The notes under the pieces were generated by a model, which was not told where the DNA came from, searched no databases, and saw only the letters and a program-made list of their open reading frames with translations. From Rhodanobacter sp. (lineage in GTDB: Bacteria > Pseudomonadota > Gammaproteobacteria > Xanthomonadales > Rhodanobacteraceae), in NCBI GenBank assembly GCA_004298015.1, contig SCSE01000021.1, forward strand, positions 1 to 44,295: a DNA stretch of 44,295 nt, read 5' to 3'. The position numbers were made by a program, and so were the translations under genes. Below, in pieces: positions 8,655 through 18,615 of the stretch; position 1 is the stretch's first letter; each line of letters opens with the position of its first letter.

Positions 8655-11600
8655 TCAAGCCGCCTGTTTCGCATCCCGGCGGCGCAGCAACGAATACAGC
8701 ACCGGCATCACCAGCAGTACCAGCGGCAATTGCAACAGCATCCCGGAAATGATGGCGATCGCCAGCGGCTGCTGCATCTGCGAACCCTGGCCGATCGCCA
8801 GCGCGAGTGGCAACAGGGTCAGGATGGCGGCCAGCGTGGACATCAGGATCGGCCGCGTGCGGTGCTTGCCGGCCTCGTGCAGCGCACCGTGCAAGGCCAT
8901 TTCGGCCTCAGCCTCCTGCAGCTCGGAGAAGTAGAAGATCGCCACCTCGGTGACAATGCCGACAATCATCGTCATGCCCATCATCGAGGAAATGTTCAAC
9001 TCGATTCCGGTAATCCATAGCCCCGCGAATACCGCCGGCAGCGCCAGCAAAGGCATCGCCATGATGGTCATCGCCACGCGGAAGCTTTCGTACAGGAACA
9101 ACAGCAGGGTGAAGACCAGCGCAATTGCCGCCAGCATCACGATGGTCAAGCCGCGAAAGGCCTTCTGCTGCTGGTGATAAAGGCCGCCGAGCTGATAGAA
9201 CATGCCTTTCGGCAGCATGCCCTGCTTCGCCAGCACCTTCTTCACGTCGGCAATGGTGGAGCCGAGGCTGCGTCCACTGATGCGCCCGGTGACCGCCACC
9301 ATCCGCTTCAGGTTGTCGCGGGTAATCTCCGGTTGCCCCTGTACTTCGTGCAGGGTAGCCACCTGGGACAGCGGCAAAAGATGGCCGTCGGCGGCACGGA
9401 TCGGCATCTCGGCGACCTGTTCCAGTCGTCGATGCGAGTCCAACGGAAAGCGCACGCGCACGCCGACAACCTTGCTCACTTCGGGCAGTTGCGCCACCAC
9501 GCTGCCGTCGATCGCCGCCGCCACCTGGTTGGTGACACTGACCGGATCGAGACCCTGCAGTGCCGCCTTGGCCGAATCCACCTTCACCGTCAGCGCGTCG
9601 CCGGCCGGGTTGATGCCGTTGCGCACGCCGACCACGCCCTTGATCTTGCCGATGGCATCGGCGACCCGGGTCGCCGTGGCATCGAGCTGCTTGACGTTGT
9701 CGCTGTAGAGCTGGATCTCGATCGGTTGCGGCACCGCCACCAGGTCGCCGATCAAATCTTCCATCAACTGTGACAGCTCGATATCCAGACCCGGCACGTT
9801 GTGCTCCACCTTGGTGCGGATCTGCGTCATGACCTGTTCGGTCGACGGCCGCGAGCCGTTTTTCAGGCGCACGAAGAAATCGCCCTGGTTGGCCTCGGTC
9901 AGCCCGCCACCGAGTTGCAGGCCGGTACGACGCGAGTAGGTGTCGACGTACGGATTGGCGCGAATGATGGTCTCGACCTGATTCAGCAGGCGATTGGTTT
10001 CGGTAAGCGAGGTACCCGGCTTGGACAGGTAATCGAGGATGAAGCCGCCTTCGTCCATCTTCGGCATGAAGCCGGTGCCGACACGGGTGTAGGCAAATCC
10101 GCCAACCACCACCAGCGGCACCACCAGCAGCAGGACCAGCACGGGGCGCTTCAGCCAACGCCCGAGAATATTGTGGTAGCCCGTCATCATCCGCTCGGTG
10201 AAGCGGCTGGGCGGGTGCTCGACCAGATGCCGTCGATCCATGAAGCGTTCGGCCAGCAGCGGCACCGCCACCCAGGTCAGCAGGTAGGAAATGATCAGCG
10301 CGCTGGCCATGGTCAACGACAGCGCCTTGAAGAAGGCACCGGTCACCCCCGAGAGGAAGGCCAGTGGCAGGAAGATCACCACCGTGGCCGCGCTGGAACC
10401 GGTCAGCGGGCGGGTGAACTCCCATGCCGCCCCGGCGATGCGCTCGTGGATCTTGCCCTCACCCTGGCTCAGGCGGCGCATGATGTGTTCCAGCATCACG
10501 ATCACATCGTCGATGATCAACCCGACCGCCGCCGCCATCCCGCCCAGCGTCATCATGTTGAAACTCATGCCCAGCACGTGCAGCAGCAACACGGTGATAC
10601 CCAGCACTGACGGCACCACGATCAGCGCGATCAGGATCACCCGGGTGTTGCGCAGGAACACGAACAGCACCAGGCCGGCCAGCACAATGCCGATCAGGAT
10701 CGCGTCACGCACGCTGGTGGCCGCGCCGGTCACCAGCTGGGTCTGGTCGTACCAGTTGGCTACCTTCACCCCGGGCGGCATCTGCGGCGCATAGTCGGCA
10801 AGGCGCTTTTTCACCGCCTTGGCAATCTGCACACTGTTGCCGGCCGGCTGCTGGTAGACCTGCATCAGCACCGCGTTCTGGCCATCGGCATTGACGCGGA
10901 TCCACTGCGGCACATGACTCAGGCTGACCCGCGCCACGTCGCCGACGCGCACCACACCGCCGGGACCCGCCCTGACCACGATGTCGCGCAAGGCGGCCAC
11001 GGTCTTGGGCTGGTTGTTGGCCAGCAGCAGGAACAACTTGTAGTGATCGGAGACTCGCCCCATCGCCTGGATGGTCGCCGCCTGACTGACCGCCGTGGAG
11101 ACCTGGGCCAGGCTCAGATTCAAGGCACGCAACTTGCCGGGATCGACATCGACGTGAAACTCCGCCACCTCACCGCCCTGCACATTGACCTGTGCCACGC
11201 CATTGATGCCACTGAGCAACGGGCGCAGCTGATACATCGCAAGATCACGCAGGGCGCTGGGCGAGAGCGTATGCGAACGCAGGCTGTAGGCAAGTATCGG
11301 GAAGGTGGTGGGATCCATCCGGCGCGTGCTGAGACCGGTTCCTGCCGGCAGTTGCGGCAAGACCTGACCGGCCGCCGCGTTGATCATCTGCAGCGCCGAC
11401 GCCATGTTGGTGCCCCAATCGAACTTGACATCGATCTGCGCACTGCCGCGACTGGTGGTGGAACGCACGTCGCGCACACCACGTACGCGGCGAATCGCCA
11501 CCTCGACCGGCGTAGTCACCTCGATCGCCATCTGGTCGGCCGGGCGGTCGCCGGCGTCCAGAGTCACCTGCACCCGCGGAAACGCCACGTTTGGAAACAA

Positions 11601-11705
11601 CGCCACCGGCATCAGGAACGCGCTGGCAATACCGCCGATGGTCAACATCAACGCAAGGAACAGCAACGAGCGGCGATGCCGCTGCATCCACTCGGTCACA
11701 CTCAC
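8655..11705 (-). CDS. RND efflux pump inner-membrane permease (AcrB/HAE1-like)
   Basis: The protein has 1016 residues, the usual RND length, with TM1 near residues 13-32 followed by a large periplasmic loop, TM2-6 around 330-480, a second loop, and TM8-12 at the C-terminus. TM4 holds the acidic pair Asp399-Asp400 within GLIIDDVIVMLEH; this pair relays protons in HAE-type drug pumps, whereas heavy-metal HME pumps usually show a different motif. It takes substrates from the periplasm or membrane and drives them through adaptor and outer-membrane channel using the proton gradient. Last gene of a three-gene operon: its ATG overlaps the adaptor stop by 4 bases. No regulator gene is adjacent; substrate unknown. 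Confidence 0.93.
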   Translation of the reverse strand: MSVTEWMQRHRRSLLFLALMLTIGGIASAFLMPVALFPNVAFPRVQVTLDAGDRPADQMAIEVTTPVEVAIRRVRGVRDVRSTTSRGSAQIDVKFDWGTNMASALQMINAAAGQVLPQLPAGTGLSTRRMDPTTFPILAYSLRSHTLSPSALRDLAMYQLRPLLSGINGVAQVNVQGGEVAEFHVDVDPGKLRALNLSLAQVSTAVSQAATIQAMGRVSDHYKLFLLLANNQPKTVAALRDIVVRAGPGGVVRVGDVARVSLSHVPQWIRVNADGQNAVLMQVYQQPAGNSVQIAKAVKKRLADYAPQMPPGVKVANWYDQTQLVTGAATSVRDAILIGIVLAGLVLFVFLRNTRVILIALIVVPSVLGITVLLLHVLGMSFNMMTLGGMAAAVGLIIDDVIVMLEHIMRRLSQGEGKIHERIAGAAWEFTRPLTGSSAATVVIFLPLAFLSGVTGAFFKALSLTMASALIISYLLTWVAVPLLAERFMDRRHLVEHPPSRFTERMMTGYHNILGRWLKRPVLVLLLVVPLVVVGGFAYTRVGTGFMPKMDEGGFILDYLSKPGTSLTETNRLLNQVETIIRANPYVDTYSRRTGLQLGGGLTEANQGDFFVRLKNGSRPSTEQVMTQIRTKVEHNVPGLDIELSQLMEDLIGDLVAVPQPIEIQLYSDNVKQLDATATRVADAIGKIKGVVGVRNGINPAGDALTVKVDSAKAALQGLDPVSVTNQVAAAIDGSVVAQLPEVSKVVGVRVRFPLDSHRRLEQVAEMPIRAADGHLLPLSQVATLHEVQGQPEITRDNLKRMVAVTGRISGRSLGSTIADVKKVLAKQGMLPKGMFYQLGGLYHQQQKAFRGLTIVMLAAIALVFTLLLFLYESFRVAMTIMAMPLLALPAVFAGLWITGIELNISSMMGMTMIVGIVTEVAIFYFSELQEAEAEMALHGALHEAGKHRTRPILMSTLAAILTLLPLALAIGQGSQMQQPLAIAIISGMLLQLPLVLLVMPVLYSLLRRRDAKQAA

Positions 11706-12766
11706 TTGGCGGACTCCTTGACGGCGTCGCCATTGTTCAGTTCGTACACGCCGAGCACGATTACCGGGGCCTTGGCATCAAGCGAACCTTCCACACCGAC
11801 CGTCTTGCCATGCGGGTCGCGCAGCTTCACATCGACGCGCCTGGCGTGGCCACTCTCGACCTGGAACAGGTAGTAGCCCTTGCCATCGTGCAGCACCGCC
11901 TCCCGCGGTACCGCCCATGCGGTGAACGCGTCGGTGCGGATCTGCGCATCCAGCGCCGCGCCAGCCACCAGCCTGGCACTGGCGCTGGCAGGCAACTCAA
12001 CCTGTGCCGGCAACAAACGGGTCTGCGGGTCGATCGACTGGCCGACCACCCGCAAGGTACCGGTAAACCTTGCGGTCGAACCGTAGACCTGCTGCAGCTC
12101 CACCGTCATGCCGGAGTGCAGGCGGGTACCGTCCTGTGGCTGGATGCCCAGTTGCGCAACCAGCGCGTGCGCCGGCGTGAAGCTGAGCAACAATGCATTG
12201 GCGGCCACCCGCTGCCCCAGTCCGACATTGAGTGCGGTAACCACACCATCAGCCGGCGCCTTGATCACCTGTTGTGCTGCGCCGCCGCCCAGCGCACGCT
12301 GGGCTGCCAGTGCAGCCATGGCATCGGCCAGCGCCTTGCGTGCCGCCGCCAATTGCGACTGCGTCGCCAGGCGCTGGGCCGCCAGTTGCTTGACTCGCTT
12401 GAGTTCGCCGCGAGCGAGGGCCAGCGCGTTCTGCGCCTGCAGGAATGCATTGTGCGCAGCCGGATCGGGGGTGATCGTCAGCAGCGGCTGCCCACGCTTC
12501 ACGGTTTGTCCGGCGGTGACCTGCAAGGCCATGATCTGGCCACCGTGAGCGAGACTGATCGCACGCGCATGATGCGGGTCGCCCACCGCACTCCCCCAGG
12601 CGTGGACCGTGTTGTGGAAGGTCCGCTGCACCGGCTTGGCCGTAGTCACCAGCACCTTGGCCTGTGCTGCGGCCGCATTTTTACCGGAAGGTGCGCCGTG
12701 ACAGCCCGTCAGCGCGGCGGTCAGCAGCAGCGCGCACAGGCTCGGCAGAATCAGTTGACGGTTCAT
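11702..12766 (-). CDS. RND efflux periplasmic adaptor (membrane-fusion lipoprotein)
   Basis: The protein has 354 residues. A lipoprotein signal peptide ends in an LTGC lipobox (Cys22), anchoring the adaptor in the inner membrane. The order is lipoyl half-motif (GGQIMALQVTAGQTVKRGQPLLTI), an alpha-hairpin rich in Ala/Leu/Gln (about 105-150), the second lipoyl half (IKAPADGVVTALNVGLGQRV), then beta-barrel and membrane-proximal domains. This is the HlyD/AcrA-family order that bridges the RND permease and the TolC-like channel. It overlaps both neighbours by 4 bases (ATGA), indicating translational coupling. Confidence 0.92.
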   Translation of the reverse strand: MNRQLILPSLCALLLTAALTGCHGAPSGKNAAAAQAKVLVTTAKPVQRTFHNTVHAWGSAVGDPHHARAISLAHGGQIMALQVTAGQTVKRGQPLLTITPDPAAHNAFLQAQNALALARGELKRVKQLAAQRLATQSQLAAARKALADAMAALAAQRALGGGAAQQVIKAPADGVVTALNVGLGQRVAANALLLSFTPAHALVAQLGIQPQDGTRLHSGMTVELQQVYGSTARFTGTLRVVGQSIDPQTRLLPAQVELPASASARLVAGAALDAQIRTDAFTAWAVPREAVLHDGKGYYLFQVESGHARRVDVKLRDPHGKTVGVEGSLDAKAPVIVLGVYELNNGDAVKESAK

Positions 12767-14211
12767 GGCTTGGACGCTTTGGCAGAGGGGGATCGGGAGG
12801 TTGCAAGGTCGGTGTTGCCGAGCAGAGCCTGCAGCGCGATCGACTGCGTGGCCTGCTCCTGCCGCACCGTCAGCAGGTCGAGATCGGCCGTCAGTGCGTT
12901 GCCGCGGATCACCAGGTAGGTCGGCCAGTCCAGCAGTCCTGCATGCCAGGCATGTTCGGCGGCGCGCCGTGCGGCGTCGAGTTCATGCACATGGGCCCCC
13001 AGCGTCCTGGCCTGGCGATCCAGCGTGGCCAGATCGCTGACGATGCGCTGCATGTCGCTGCGCGCGGTCAGCACGCGCGCCTGATAAATGTCCCTGAGCT
13101 GCTGGCGCGTGGCCCGCTGGATCGCGATGTTGCCGCGATTGCGATCGAACAGCGGCAAGGTGATACCGAGGCTGAAGCCGTTGGTAATCACGCCGCCGGT
13201 GTCGCGGGCGGTGTTGAAGCCGATGTTGAGGGCGGGGAACTGGGCCAGGATCGCGGCACGCACCTTCGCTTCCTGCGAGCGGTAGCCGGCCTGCAGGGCC
13301 AGCAGGTCGGGGCGCCGCTTTGGCAGGTCGGCCAGGGCTACCTGCACCTGGGCGCTGGTGGGCTGGGGTCGATACGCCGGACCGGTCAGCCGCAGCGGCG
13401 CGGTCGCAGTCAATCCGAGCAGGTTGCGCAAACTAGCCTGGGCTTGATGCAAGGCGATCGCGTTGGTGGCCAGCCGTCGGCGCACATCGGCGGTGGCGTT
13501 GAGGCCGGCACTGGCCATGTCGTAGGTGAGGTTGCCTGCGCGCAACGCCGTGCGCACATACTTCCCGACCTTGGCCAGCGCAGTCTGTTCAGCCTTGAGC
13601 CGGGTCTGCTGCTGACGCAGCGTGAGCACCTGATCGAACAACAGCCGCGCCTGCGCCACGGTCTGCCACTCGGCCCACAACAGATCCAGATTGACCTGCT
13701 TCACCCGGTTGCGTGCGGCAGCCTTGCGCGAGGAGCGGGTCAGCAAGGTACTCAGGTCCTGGCTGATTCCAAGGCTGTATGCATTGGTCAGGCCGCCGTT
13801 GTAACTGCGCGGGATGTCACCGGTAATGCCCAGTTGCGGATCGGGCAGCAACCCGGCGGCAAACGCCTGCGCCTGGGCGATACCCAGCGCGTCACGCCGA
13901 ATCTTGAGATCGGGACTGTTGGCCACTACCAGCATCGCCACTTCGGTGGCGTCCAGGCCGTTGGATGGATCGAACCGGTGGCTTGCCAGCGCAGGCGTTG
14001 GCATGTCCGCGGTCGGGGCGGTGAGTTTCGCCACACTGTCCGCACCATGACCGTCGCCCAGTGGCTGCGGCGAATAGGTCGCGCACCCGGAAAGCGTCAC
14101 CGCGGCGACGATGGCTACGCTCGCCCAGAATGCGGGGCGCCGCACGGGGTTCAGGGGTCGAGGAGAAGATCGCGGGTACGCTACGGGGAACTGCCGGCAG
14201 GGATGATCCAT
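12763..14211 (-). CDS. TolC/NodT-family outer-membrane efflux lipoprotein
   Basis: The protein has about 482 residues from the ATG at 14211. Two repeats of the outer-membrane efflux protein domain are visible, each with a long coiled-coil helical part (for example LFDQVLTLRQQQTRLKAEQ), which build the trimeric channel-tunnel. An LSGC lipobox at Cys43 predicts lipidation. The 42-residue leader is long, and a GTG at 14145 would give a conventional 21-residue signal peptide; neither start has a good Shine-Dalgarno, so the true start is uncertain. First gene of the efflux operon. Confidence 0.88.
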   Translation of the reverse strand: MDHPCRQFPVAYPRSSPRPLNPVRRPAFWASVAIVAAVTLSGCATYSPQPLGDGHGADSVAKLTAPTADMPTPALASHRFDPSNGLDATEVAMLVVANSPDLKIRRDALGIAQAQAFAAGLLPDPQLGITGDIPRSYNGGLTNAYSLGISQDLSTLLTRSSRKAAARNRVKQVNLDLLWAEWQTVAQARLLFDQVLTLRQQQTRLKAEQTALAKVGKYVRTALRAGNLTYDMASAGLNATADVRRRLATNAIALHQAQASLRNLLGLTATAPLRLTGPAYRPQPTSAQVQVALADLPKRRPDLLALQAGYRSQEAKVRAAILAQFPALNIGFNTARDTGGVITNGFSLGITLPLFDRNRGNIAIQRATRQQLRDIYQARVLTARSDMQRIVSDLATLDRQARTLGAHVHELDAARRAAEHAWHAGLLDWPTYLVIRGNALTADLDLLTVRQEQATQSIALQALLGNTDLATSRSPSAKASKP

Positions 14212-14338
14212 AACCACTAGCTTGGCGTCCGCAGCTTAGGAGTTCCTTAAGCATGCGCCGAACCGTTCAGTCCGGGGATGGCCACCGGCTCGCAGACCGC
14301 CGGTCACCGGCCCGGGCGGGATGATCGATGAGGATGCC

Positions 14339-14368
14339 AAAGCCGGGCGGGATAACCCACGTCCCGGC
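14339..14368 (-). terminator. Possible terminator downstream of the SapC gene
   Basis: Read on the minus strand, GCCGGG and CCCGGC pair across a loop of about 15 bases and are followed by TTT. It lies 12 bases after the SapC-family stop codon and upstream of the efflux operon, so it would separate the two units. The stem is short and the loop long, so support is weak. Confidence 0.35.
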
Positions 14369-14379
14369 GTTCGGTTACC

Positions 14380-15162
14380 TCAGTTGCGGGTTGCGTTGCT
14401 GGCCGCTTCAGCCTGCTCACGCTCGTCCAGGCGCTGGGCTAGACGATCGATATTGGACAGCGACAGCAGATGCGCGTAGATCCAGCCGTACATGCCTTCG
14501 CGGGCGAACTCGTGGGCCGTCTTCTCGTCCAGCGCGCGCAGTTTGTCCTCATTGACCACGAACAGGCCATTGAGGTTGATCGACTTGCCTTCGGTACCGT
14601 CCTTCGGCTCCTTCTTGAGCTGCACATTGCGCGGCTCCAGCAGGTCGTGCTTATTCAATTGCTGCATGAACCAGCGGGTCCGTGCGACGTTTTGCTGGAA
14701 CTCGCCGAGAAAATTCACCGCATTGGTCAGCATCTCGGTATCGGTGCCGTCTTCCTTGAACAGGCGCTCGCCTTCGTTCTGGTCGAATCCTTCGTATTGC
14801 TCATCGAGGAATACCGTCAGATCGTCGCCCTCCTCCCCCACCGGCTTCTCCGCCAGAATGAACGGGTAGCGGCGTACGAACGCCGGCACGTAGGTGTGCG
14901 GCGCCCAGTGACCGTCGGCATCGACATGCAGATTCTCGTTCTCGCGCAGGCCAAGCAACGCCACCGGACCGGCATCCGCGGCATCGGTGCCAGCGAAAAC
15001 GATCAGCAGATCCCGTGCGGCGATGGAGAACTCGGCGCCGGTCAGCGGCACCGAATGCGCATTCATCGCAAATTTCACATGCGGCACGGCCTTGAGGTGA
15101 AGATCCTTGTGTTGCTCACGGTTGAGCGGTACCGGACGCTCGTAGAAAATGACTTCAGCCAC
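14380..15162 (-). CDS. SapC-family protein
   Basis: The protein has 260 residues from a GTG at 15162, chosen because AGAGGTAA lies just upstream; the further 28 in-frame codons upstream are unlike the family and cross the promoter. The SapC-family pattern is clear: LNREQHKDL near the N-terminus, then HVKFAMNAHSVPLTGAEF, the central VALLGLRENENL and YVPAFVRRYPF, and a Gly-Leu-Phe-Val motif (NGLFVVNE) near the end. The family is named after a Campylobacter S-layer-associated protein, but its role in most proteobacteria is not established; it lacks a signal peptide here, so a cytoplasmic location is expected. An extended -10 promoter (15246-15254) lies upstream. Confidence 0.83.
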   Translation of the reverse strand: MAEVIFYERPVPLNREQHKDLHLKAVPHVKFAMNAHSVPLTGAEFSIAARDLLIVFAGTDAADAGPVALLGLRENENLHVDADGHWAPHTYVPAFVRRYPFILAEKPVGEEGDDLTVFLDEQYEGFDQNEGERLFKEDGTDTEMLTNAVNFLGEFQQNVARTRWFMQQLNKHDLLEPRNVQLKKEPKDGTEGKSINLNGLFVVNEDKLRALDEKTAHEFAREGMYGWIYAHLLSLSNIDRLAQRLDEREQAEAASNATRN

Positions 15163-15245
15163 GTTAGTTACCTCTGCCCCGCCGTGCCGGGGTCGCCACC
15201 GAGGTGCCCCTACCAAACCCGGCGTAGGGTCTGTATTGATCTTCA

Positions 15246-15254
15246 ACTATATCA
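15246..15254 (-). promoter_or_regulatory. Extended -10 promoter for the SapC gene
   Basis: The minus strand reads TGA-TATAGT, an extended -10 element (TGnTATAAT consensus with one mismatch), 84 bases before the GTG start. No good -35 is visible, as is common with extended -10 promoters. Confidence 0.45.
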
Positions 15255-15413
15255 GCGCAGGCGCGTGGCGCGCGACCGCTTGGCCAGCCGCTCAGGCGCC
15301 TCCCTCTGTGACCACCCGCATGCGAATTGCAACGAAATTGTTCTATGCTGGCGCAGAACACTCTTTTCGCATCGCTGAAACGCTCTCACGGCCCTGGCTG
15401 AAGGACGATCTAC

Positions 15414-16013
15414 ATGCTGATGGACGTGCCACACCGGGCTGACCTCAACGCCACCCGGGTGTTATCGCTGGACGCCGCCGGCCGTATCCTCGACTGGATC
15501 AGCTGGCAGGACGCCGTTTGCCTGTACGTGCGCGAAGCCGTCGCCTGGACCCTCGGCGACCCGTGCCTGACCGTCCACGGTGGCCACAACCGGGAGCTCG
15601 GTGCGCAGAGCCGGATCGAACTGCACCCGATCATCGCCAGCACCGGCCATTGTCGCGATCACGCGATCGATCCCGCCCCGGCCCTGACCAACACCGCGCT
15701 GTTCGCGCGCGACCGTCATCTGTGCCTGTACTGCGGCAGCCAGCACAGTCGCGGCGAATTGACCCGCGATCATGTGCTGCCGATCTCCAAGCATGGCAAG
15801 GATGTATGGGAAAACGTGGTCAGCGCCTGCCTCGCCTGCAACCTGAGAAAGAGCAACCGCACCCCGCAGCAAGCCAATATGCCGCTGTTGGCGGTGCCAT
15901 ACCGCCCGAGCTGGGTCGAACACCTGATCCTGTCCAACCGCAATATCCTCGCCGACCAGATGGAGTTTCTGGTCAATCACCTGCCCCGCGACAGGCGGGC
16001 AGCGCACAGCTAA
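15414..16013 (+). CDS. HNH endonuclease-family protein
   Basis: The protein has 199 residues. The C-terminal half is an HNH/McrA-type domain: the zinc-binding pairs Cys104/Cys107 and Cys139/Cys142 frame the RDHVLPIS segment with the metal-binding His120, Asn134 in WENVVSAC, and Asn143-Leu-Arg-Lys after the last Cys. This is the beta-beta-alpha-metal nuclease fold. The N-terminal part of about 90 residues is family-typical but of unknown role. AAGGA lies 8 bases before the ATG. No methyltransferase, toxin or helicase gene is nearby, so there is no sign of a restriction or defence system; this stand-alone type is common in proteobacteria with function undefined. Confidence 0.87.
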   Translation: MLMDVPHRADLNATRVLSLDAAGRILDWISWQDAVCLYVREAVAWTLGDPCLTVHGGHNRELGAQSRIELHPIIASTGHCRDHAIDPAPALTNTALFARDRHLCLYCGSQHSRGELTRDHVLPISKHGKDVWENVVSACLACNLRKSNRTPQQANMPLLAVPYRPSWVEHLILSNRNILADQMEFLVNHLPRDRRAAHS

Positions 16014-16555
16014 ACGGCGACTGACGGCTGCACCTCGTCCTTTCCCGCGGATTCAGCATCACGGGCGCTGCGGCATTCATCCAGCTCGCGATCGATTTCC
16101 TCGACGTGCCGGCGCGCCTCCTCGGCTTCCGCGACAGTCGCCGCCGCCCCGCCGCCACCCCGTAGTGCGCGGCTGGCCTTTTCCTGTCGTTGGCGCGCCA
16201 ATTTGCGATAGTTCTCGCGAACCCGCTCGAGAACTTCCTCGTCCATATCCTCCAGGTCCAGCAGGCCGTTGCTGGCTTCGGTTACCCGGATCAACTCGTC
16301 GAGCTTGATCTGGAGCGCTGCCGTGTGCCGGTTCTGGCTGTTCTGGATCAGGAAGACCATCAGAAACGTCACGATGGTGGTGCCGGTGTTGATCACCAAC
16401 TGCCAGGAGTCCCCGTAGTGGAACAGGGGTCCGGTGGCCCCCCATACCACCACGATGCACGCCGCAATAAGAAACGCCACGGGTTTGCCAGAGTAGCTTG
16501 CGGTCGATTCGGCAAGACGACGGAACGATTGCGTTATCCTGACCATGGAGGACAT
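16010..16555 (-). CDS. Low-affinity iron permease-family membrane protein
   Basis: The protein has about 181 residues. Two transmembrane segments near the N-terminus (FLIAACIVVVWGATGPLF and INTGTTIVTFLMVFLI) are followed by the family hallmark QNSQNRHTAALQIKLDELI and a long charged helical tail, rich in Glu and Arg, likely to form a coiled coil. The family is named from a yeast low-affinity iron transporter, but iron transport by the bacterial members is not established. The last 4 bases overlap the stop region of the convergent HNH gene. The start could also be the ATG at 16546 or the TTG at 16561. Confidence 0.85.
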   Translation of the reverse strand: MSSMVRITQSFRRLAESTASYSGKPVAFLIAACIVVVWGATGPLFHYGDSWQLVINTGTTIVTFLMVFLIQNSQNRHTAALQIKLDELIRVTEASNGLLDLEDMDEEVLERVRENYRKLARQRQEKASRALRGGGGAAATVAEAEEARRHVEEIDRELDECRSARDAESAGKDEVQPSVAV

Positions 16556-16689
16556 CCCCAAAGAGTTTCTGGCGCCAGCTTGTGACCTCGTATGTGGGGG
16601 CTATGTGTATGTCCGCTGCCGGCCAACGGCCACGCGCCCTTCACTCTTTCGCCCTTGCCACACCACGCCCGTGAGCCAACAATAGGCGG

Positions 16690-18582
16690 ATGAACGAGCT
16701 TTCCCACTACCCCAACCTCGCACCGATCGAGACGCCGGCCGATCTGCGCCGGGTTCCCGACGATCAGCTGCCGACGGTGGCGGACGAGTTGCGGCAGTAC
16801 CTGATCGAGGCTGTCGCGAGTTCGGGCGGTCATTTCGGTGCCGGGCTGGGGGTAGTCGAGCTGACCGTCGCCCTGCATCACGTCTATGACACACCGCATG
16901 ATCGGCTGGTATGGGATGTCGGCCACCAGTGCTATCCGCACAAGATTCTTACCGGCCGCCGCGACCAGATCACCACGATCAAGAAGAAGGACGGTCTGGC
17001 CCCATTCCCGCGCCGCGAGGAAAGTGAATACGACACCTTCGGCGTCGGCCACTCATCCACCTCGATCTCGGCGGCGCTGGGCATGGCCATCGCGGCGCAA
17101 CGCCGGGGTGACCGGCGCAAGGTGGTAGCGGTGATCGGCGATGGCGCGATGACAGCCGGCATGGCGTTCGAGGCGCTCAATCACGGCGGCGACGTCGAAC
17201 CGGACATGGTGGTGGTGTTCAACGACAATGGCATGTCGATCAGCGAGAACGTCGGCGCCTTGACCAAGGTGATGGCCCGCGCGATGGCCAGTTACCGGCT
17301 CAATGCCTGGCGTGAGCGGGCCAAGCGGGCGATTCCCAAGCAGTCATTCTTCGGGCGCTGGTTCAAGCGCTGGGAGGAGCATGCCAAGGGCATGTTCGTG
17401 CCCAGCACGCTGTTCGAGGAACTCGGCTTCCACTACACCGGCCCGATCGATGGCCACAATATCCCGCAACTGCTGCATGCCTTGCGCACGGTGAAGGAAC
17501 TGCCCGGTCCGCAGTTGCTGCATGTGATCACCACCAAGGGCAAGGGCTATGCGCCGGCCGAACAGGCACAAATCGAATACCACGCGGTCGGGCCGTTCGA
17601 CCCCGAGGCCGGACTGCTGAAGAAGAGCGCGCCGACCAAGCCCAGTTACACGGATATCTTCAGCGACTGGCTGTGCGACATGGCAGCGGCCGACCCGCGC
17701 CTGCTCGCGATCACCCCGGCAATGCGCGAGGGTTCAGGGCTGGTGCGGTTTTCCAGGGAATACCCGCAGCGCTACTTTGACGTGGCCATCGCCGAACAGC
17801 ATGCCGTGACCCTGGCCGCGGGCATGGCCTGCGAAGGGGCCAAACCGGTGGTGGCGATCTACTCGACTTTTTTGCAGCGCGCCTACGATCAGGCGATCCA
17901 CGACGTGGCGCTGCAGAACCTCGACGTCACCTTCGCGATCGACCGTGCCGGGGTGGTCGGCCCGGACGGCGCCACCCATTCGGGCAGCTTCGACCTCACC
18001 TTCCTGCGCTGTCTGCCGAACATGCTGATCATGGCGCCGGCCGACGAGAACGAGTGCCGGATGATGCTGAGCACGGGCTACGGCTTCAACGGACCGGCGG
18101 CCATCCGCTATCCGCGCGGCAGCGGCCCCGGTGCGGTGGTCCGCGAGGAGCTCGACAGCTTGCCGATCGGCAAGGCCGAGTTGCGCCGGCGCGGCCACGG
18201 TATCGCCCTGTTGAGCTTCGGCACGATGCTGGCACCGGCAACCCATGTCGCCGCCGAGCTCGATGCCACCCTGGTCAACATGCGCTTCGTGAAACCGCTG
18301 GATGAGACGATGATTCTGCAGCTCGCCAGCAGCCACGATGCCCTGGTCACGCTGGAGGACAATGCGATCGCCGGCGGCGCCGGCTCAGCCGTGGCCGAAT
18401 CTCTGGCTGCGCATGGCATCGTGATGCCGATCCTCCATCTCGGCCTCCCAGACGTCTATCTGGAGCACGGAAGCCGCGAGGAAGTTCTGAGCCTGGCGGG
18501 CCTCGACCTGCCGGGCATACGCCATGCGATTCGTGCACGTTTTCCCAAACTGGTCGACGCCAGCATCGCCAGCGCCGTCTGA
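16690..18582 (+). CDS. dxs: 1-deoxy-D-xylulose-5-phosphate synthase
   Basis: The protein has 630 residues, the normal Dxs length. It condenses pyruvate and glyceraldehyde-3-phosphate to DXP, the first step of the MEP isoprenoid pathway, also feeding thiamine and pyridoxal synthesis. Seen in order: the GHQCYPHKI region, the thiamine-diphosphate motif GDG (150-152) through NDN (178-180), the second domain with [14 protein letters not shown] (catalytic Glu369), [10 protein letters not shown], and the C-terminal transketolase domain. A purine-rich TAGGCGG precedes the ATG. It stands alone; the usual neighbour ispA/xseB is not present on either side. Confidence 0.97.
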   Translation: MNELSHYPNLAPIETPADLRRVPDDQLPTVADELRQYLIEAVASSGGHFGAGLGVVELTVALHHVYDTPHDRLVWDVGHQCYPHKILTGRRDQITTIKKKDGLAPFPRREESEYDTFGVGHSSTSISAALGMAIAAQRRGDRRKVVAVIGDGAMTAGMAFEALNHGGDVEPDMVVVFNDNGMSISENVGALTKVMARAMASYRLNAWRERAKRAIPKQSFFGRWFKRWEEHAKGMFVPSTLFEELGFHYTGPIDGHNIPQLLHALRTVKELPGPQLLHVITTKGKGYAPAEQAQIEYHAVGPFDPEAGLLKKSAPTKPSYTDIFSDWLCDMAAADPRLLAITPAMREGSGLVRFSREYPQRYFDVAIAEQHAVTLAAGMACEGAKPVVAIYSTFLQRAYDQAIHDVALQNLDVTFAIDRAGVVGPDGATHSGSFDLTFLRCLPNMLIMAPADENECRMMLSTGYGFNGPAAIRYPRGSGPGAVVREELDSLPIGKAELRRRGHGIALLSFGTMLAPATHVAAELDATLVNMRFVKPLDETMILQLASSHDALVTLEDNAIAGGAGSAVAESLAAHGIVMPILHLGLPDVYLEHGSREEVLSLAGLDLPGIRHAIRARFPKLVDASIASAV

Positions 18583-18600
18583 GCAGAATGTCGCACCAAA

Positions 18601-18615
18601 GGGCCGGGCCGGCCC
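18601..18615. terminator. Palindrome between dxs and the DUF779 gene
   Basis: GGGCCG-GGC-CGGCCC, a 6-bp perfect stem, fills the gap between the two convergent stop codons. The loop is only 3 bases and there is no T-run, so termination is only a possibility. Confidence 0.35.

Noticed and set aside
15414-16555. HNH nuclease plus small membrane protein as a defence or toxin pair
   Set aside because: The genes are convergent (overlapping by 4 bases at their ends), not an operon, and the membrane protein belongs to a known permease-type family; no methylase or immunity gene is present.
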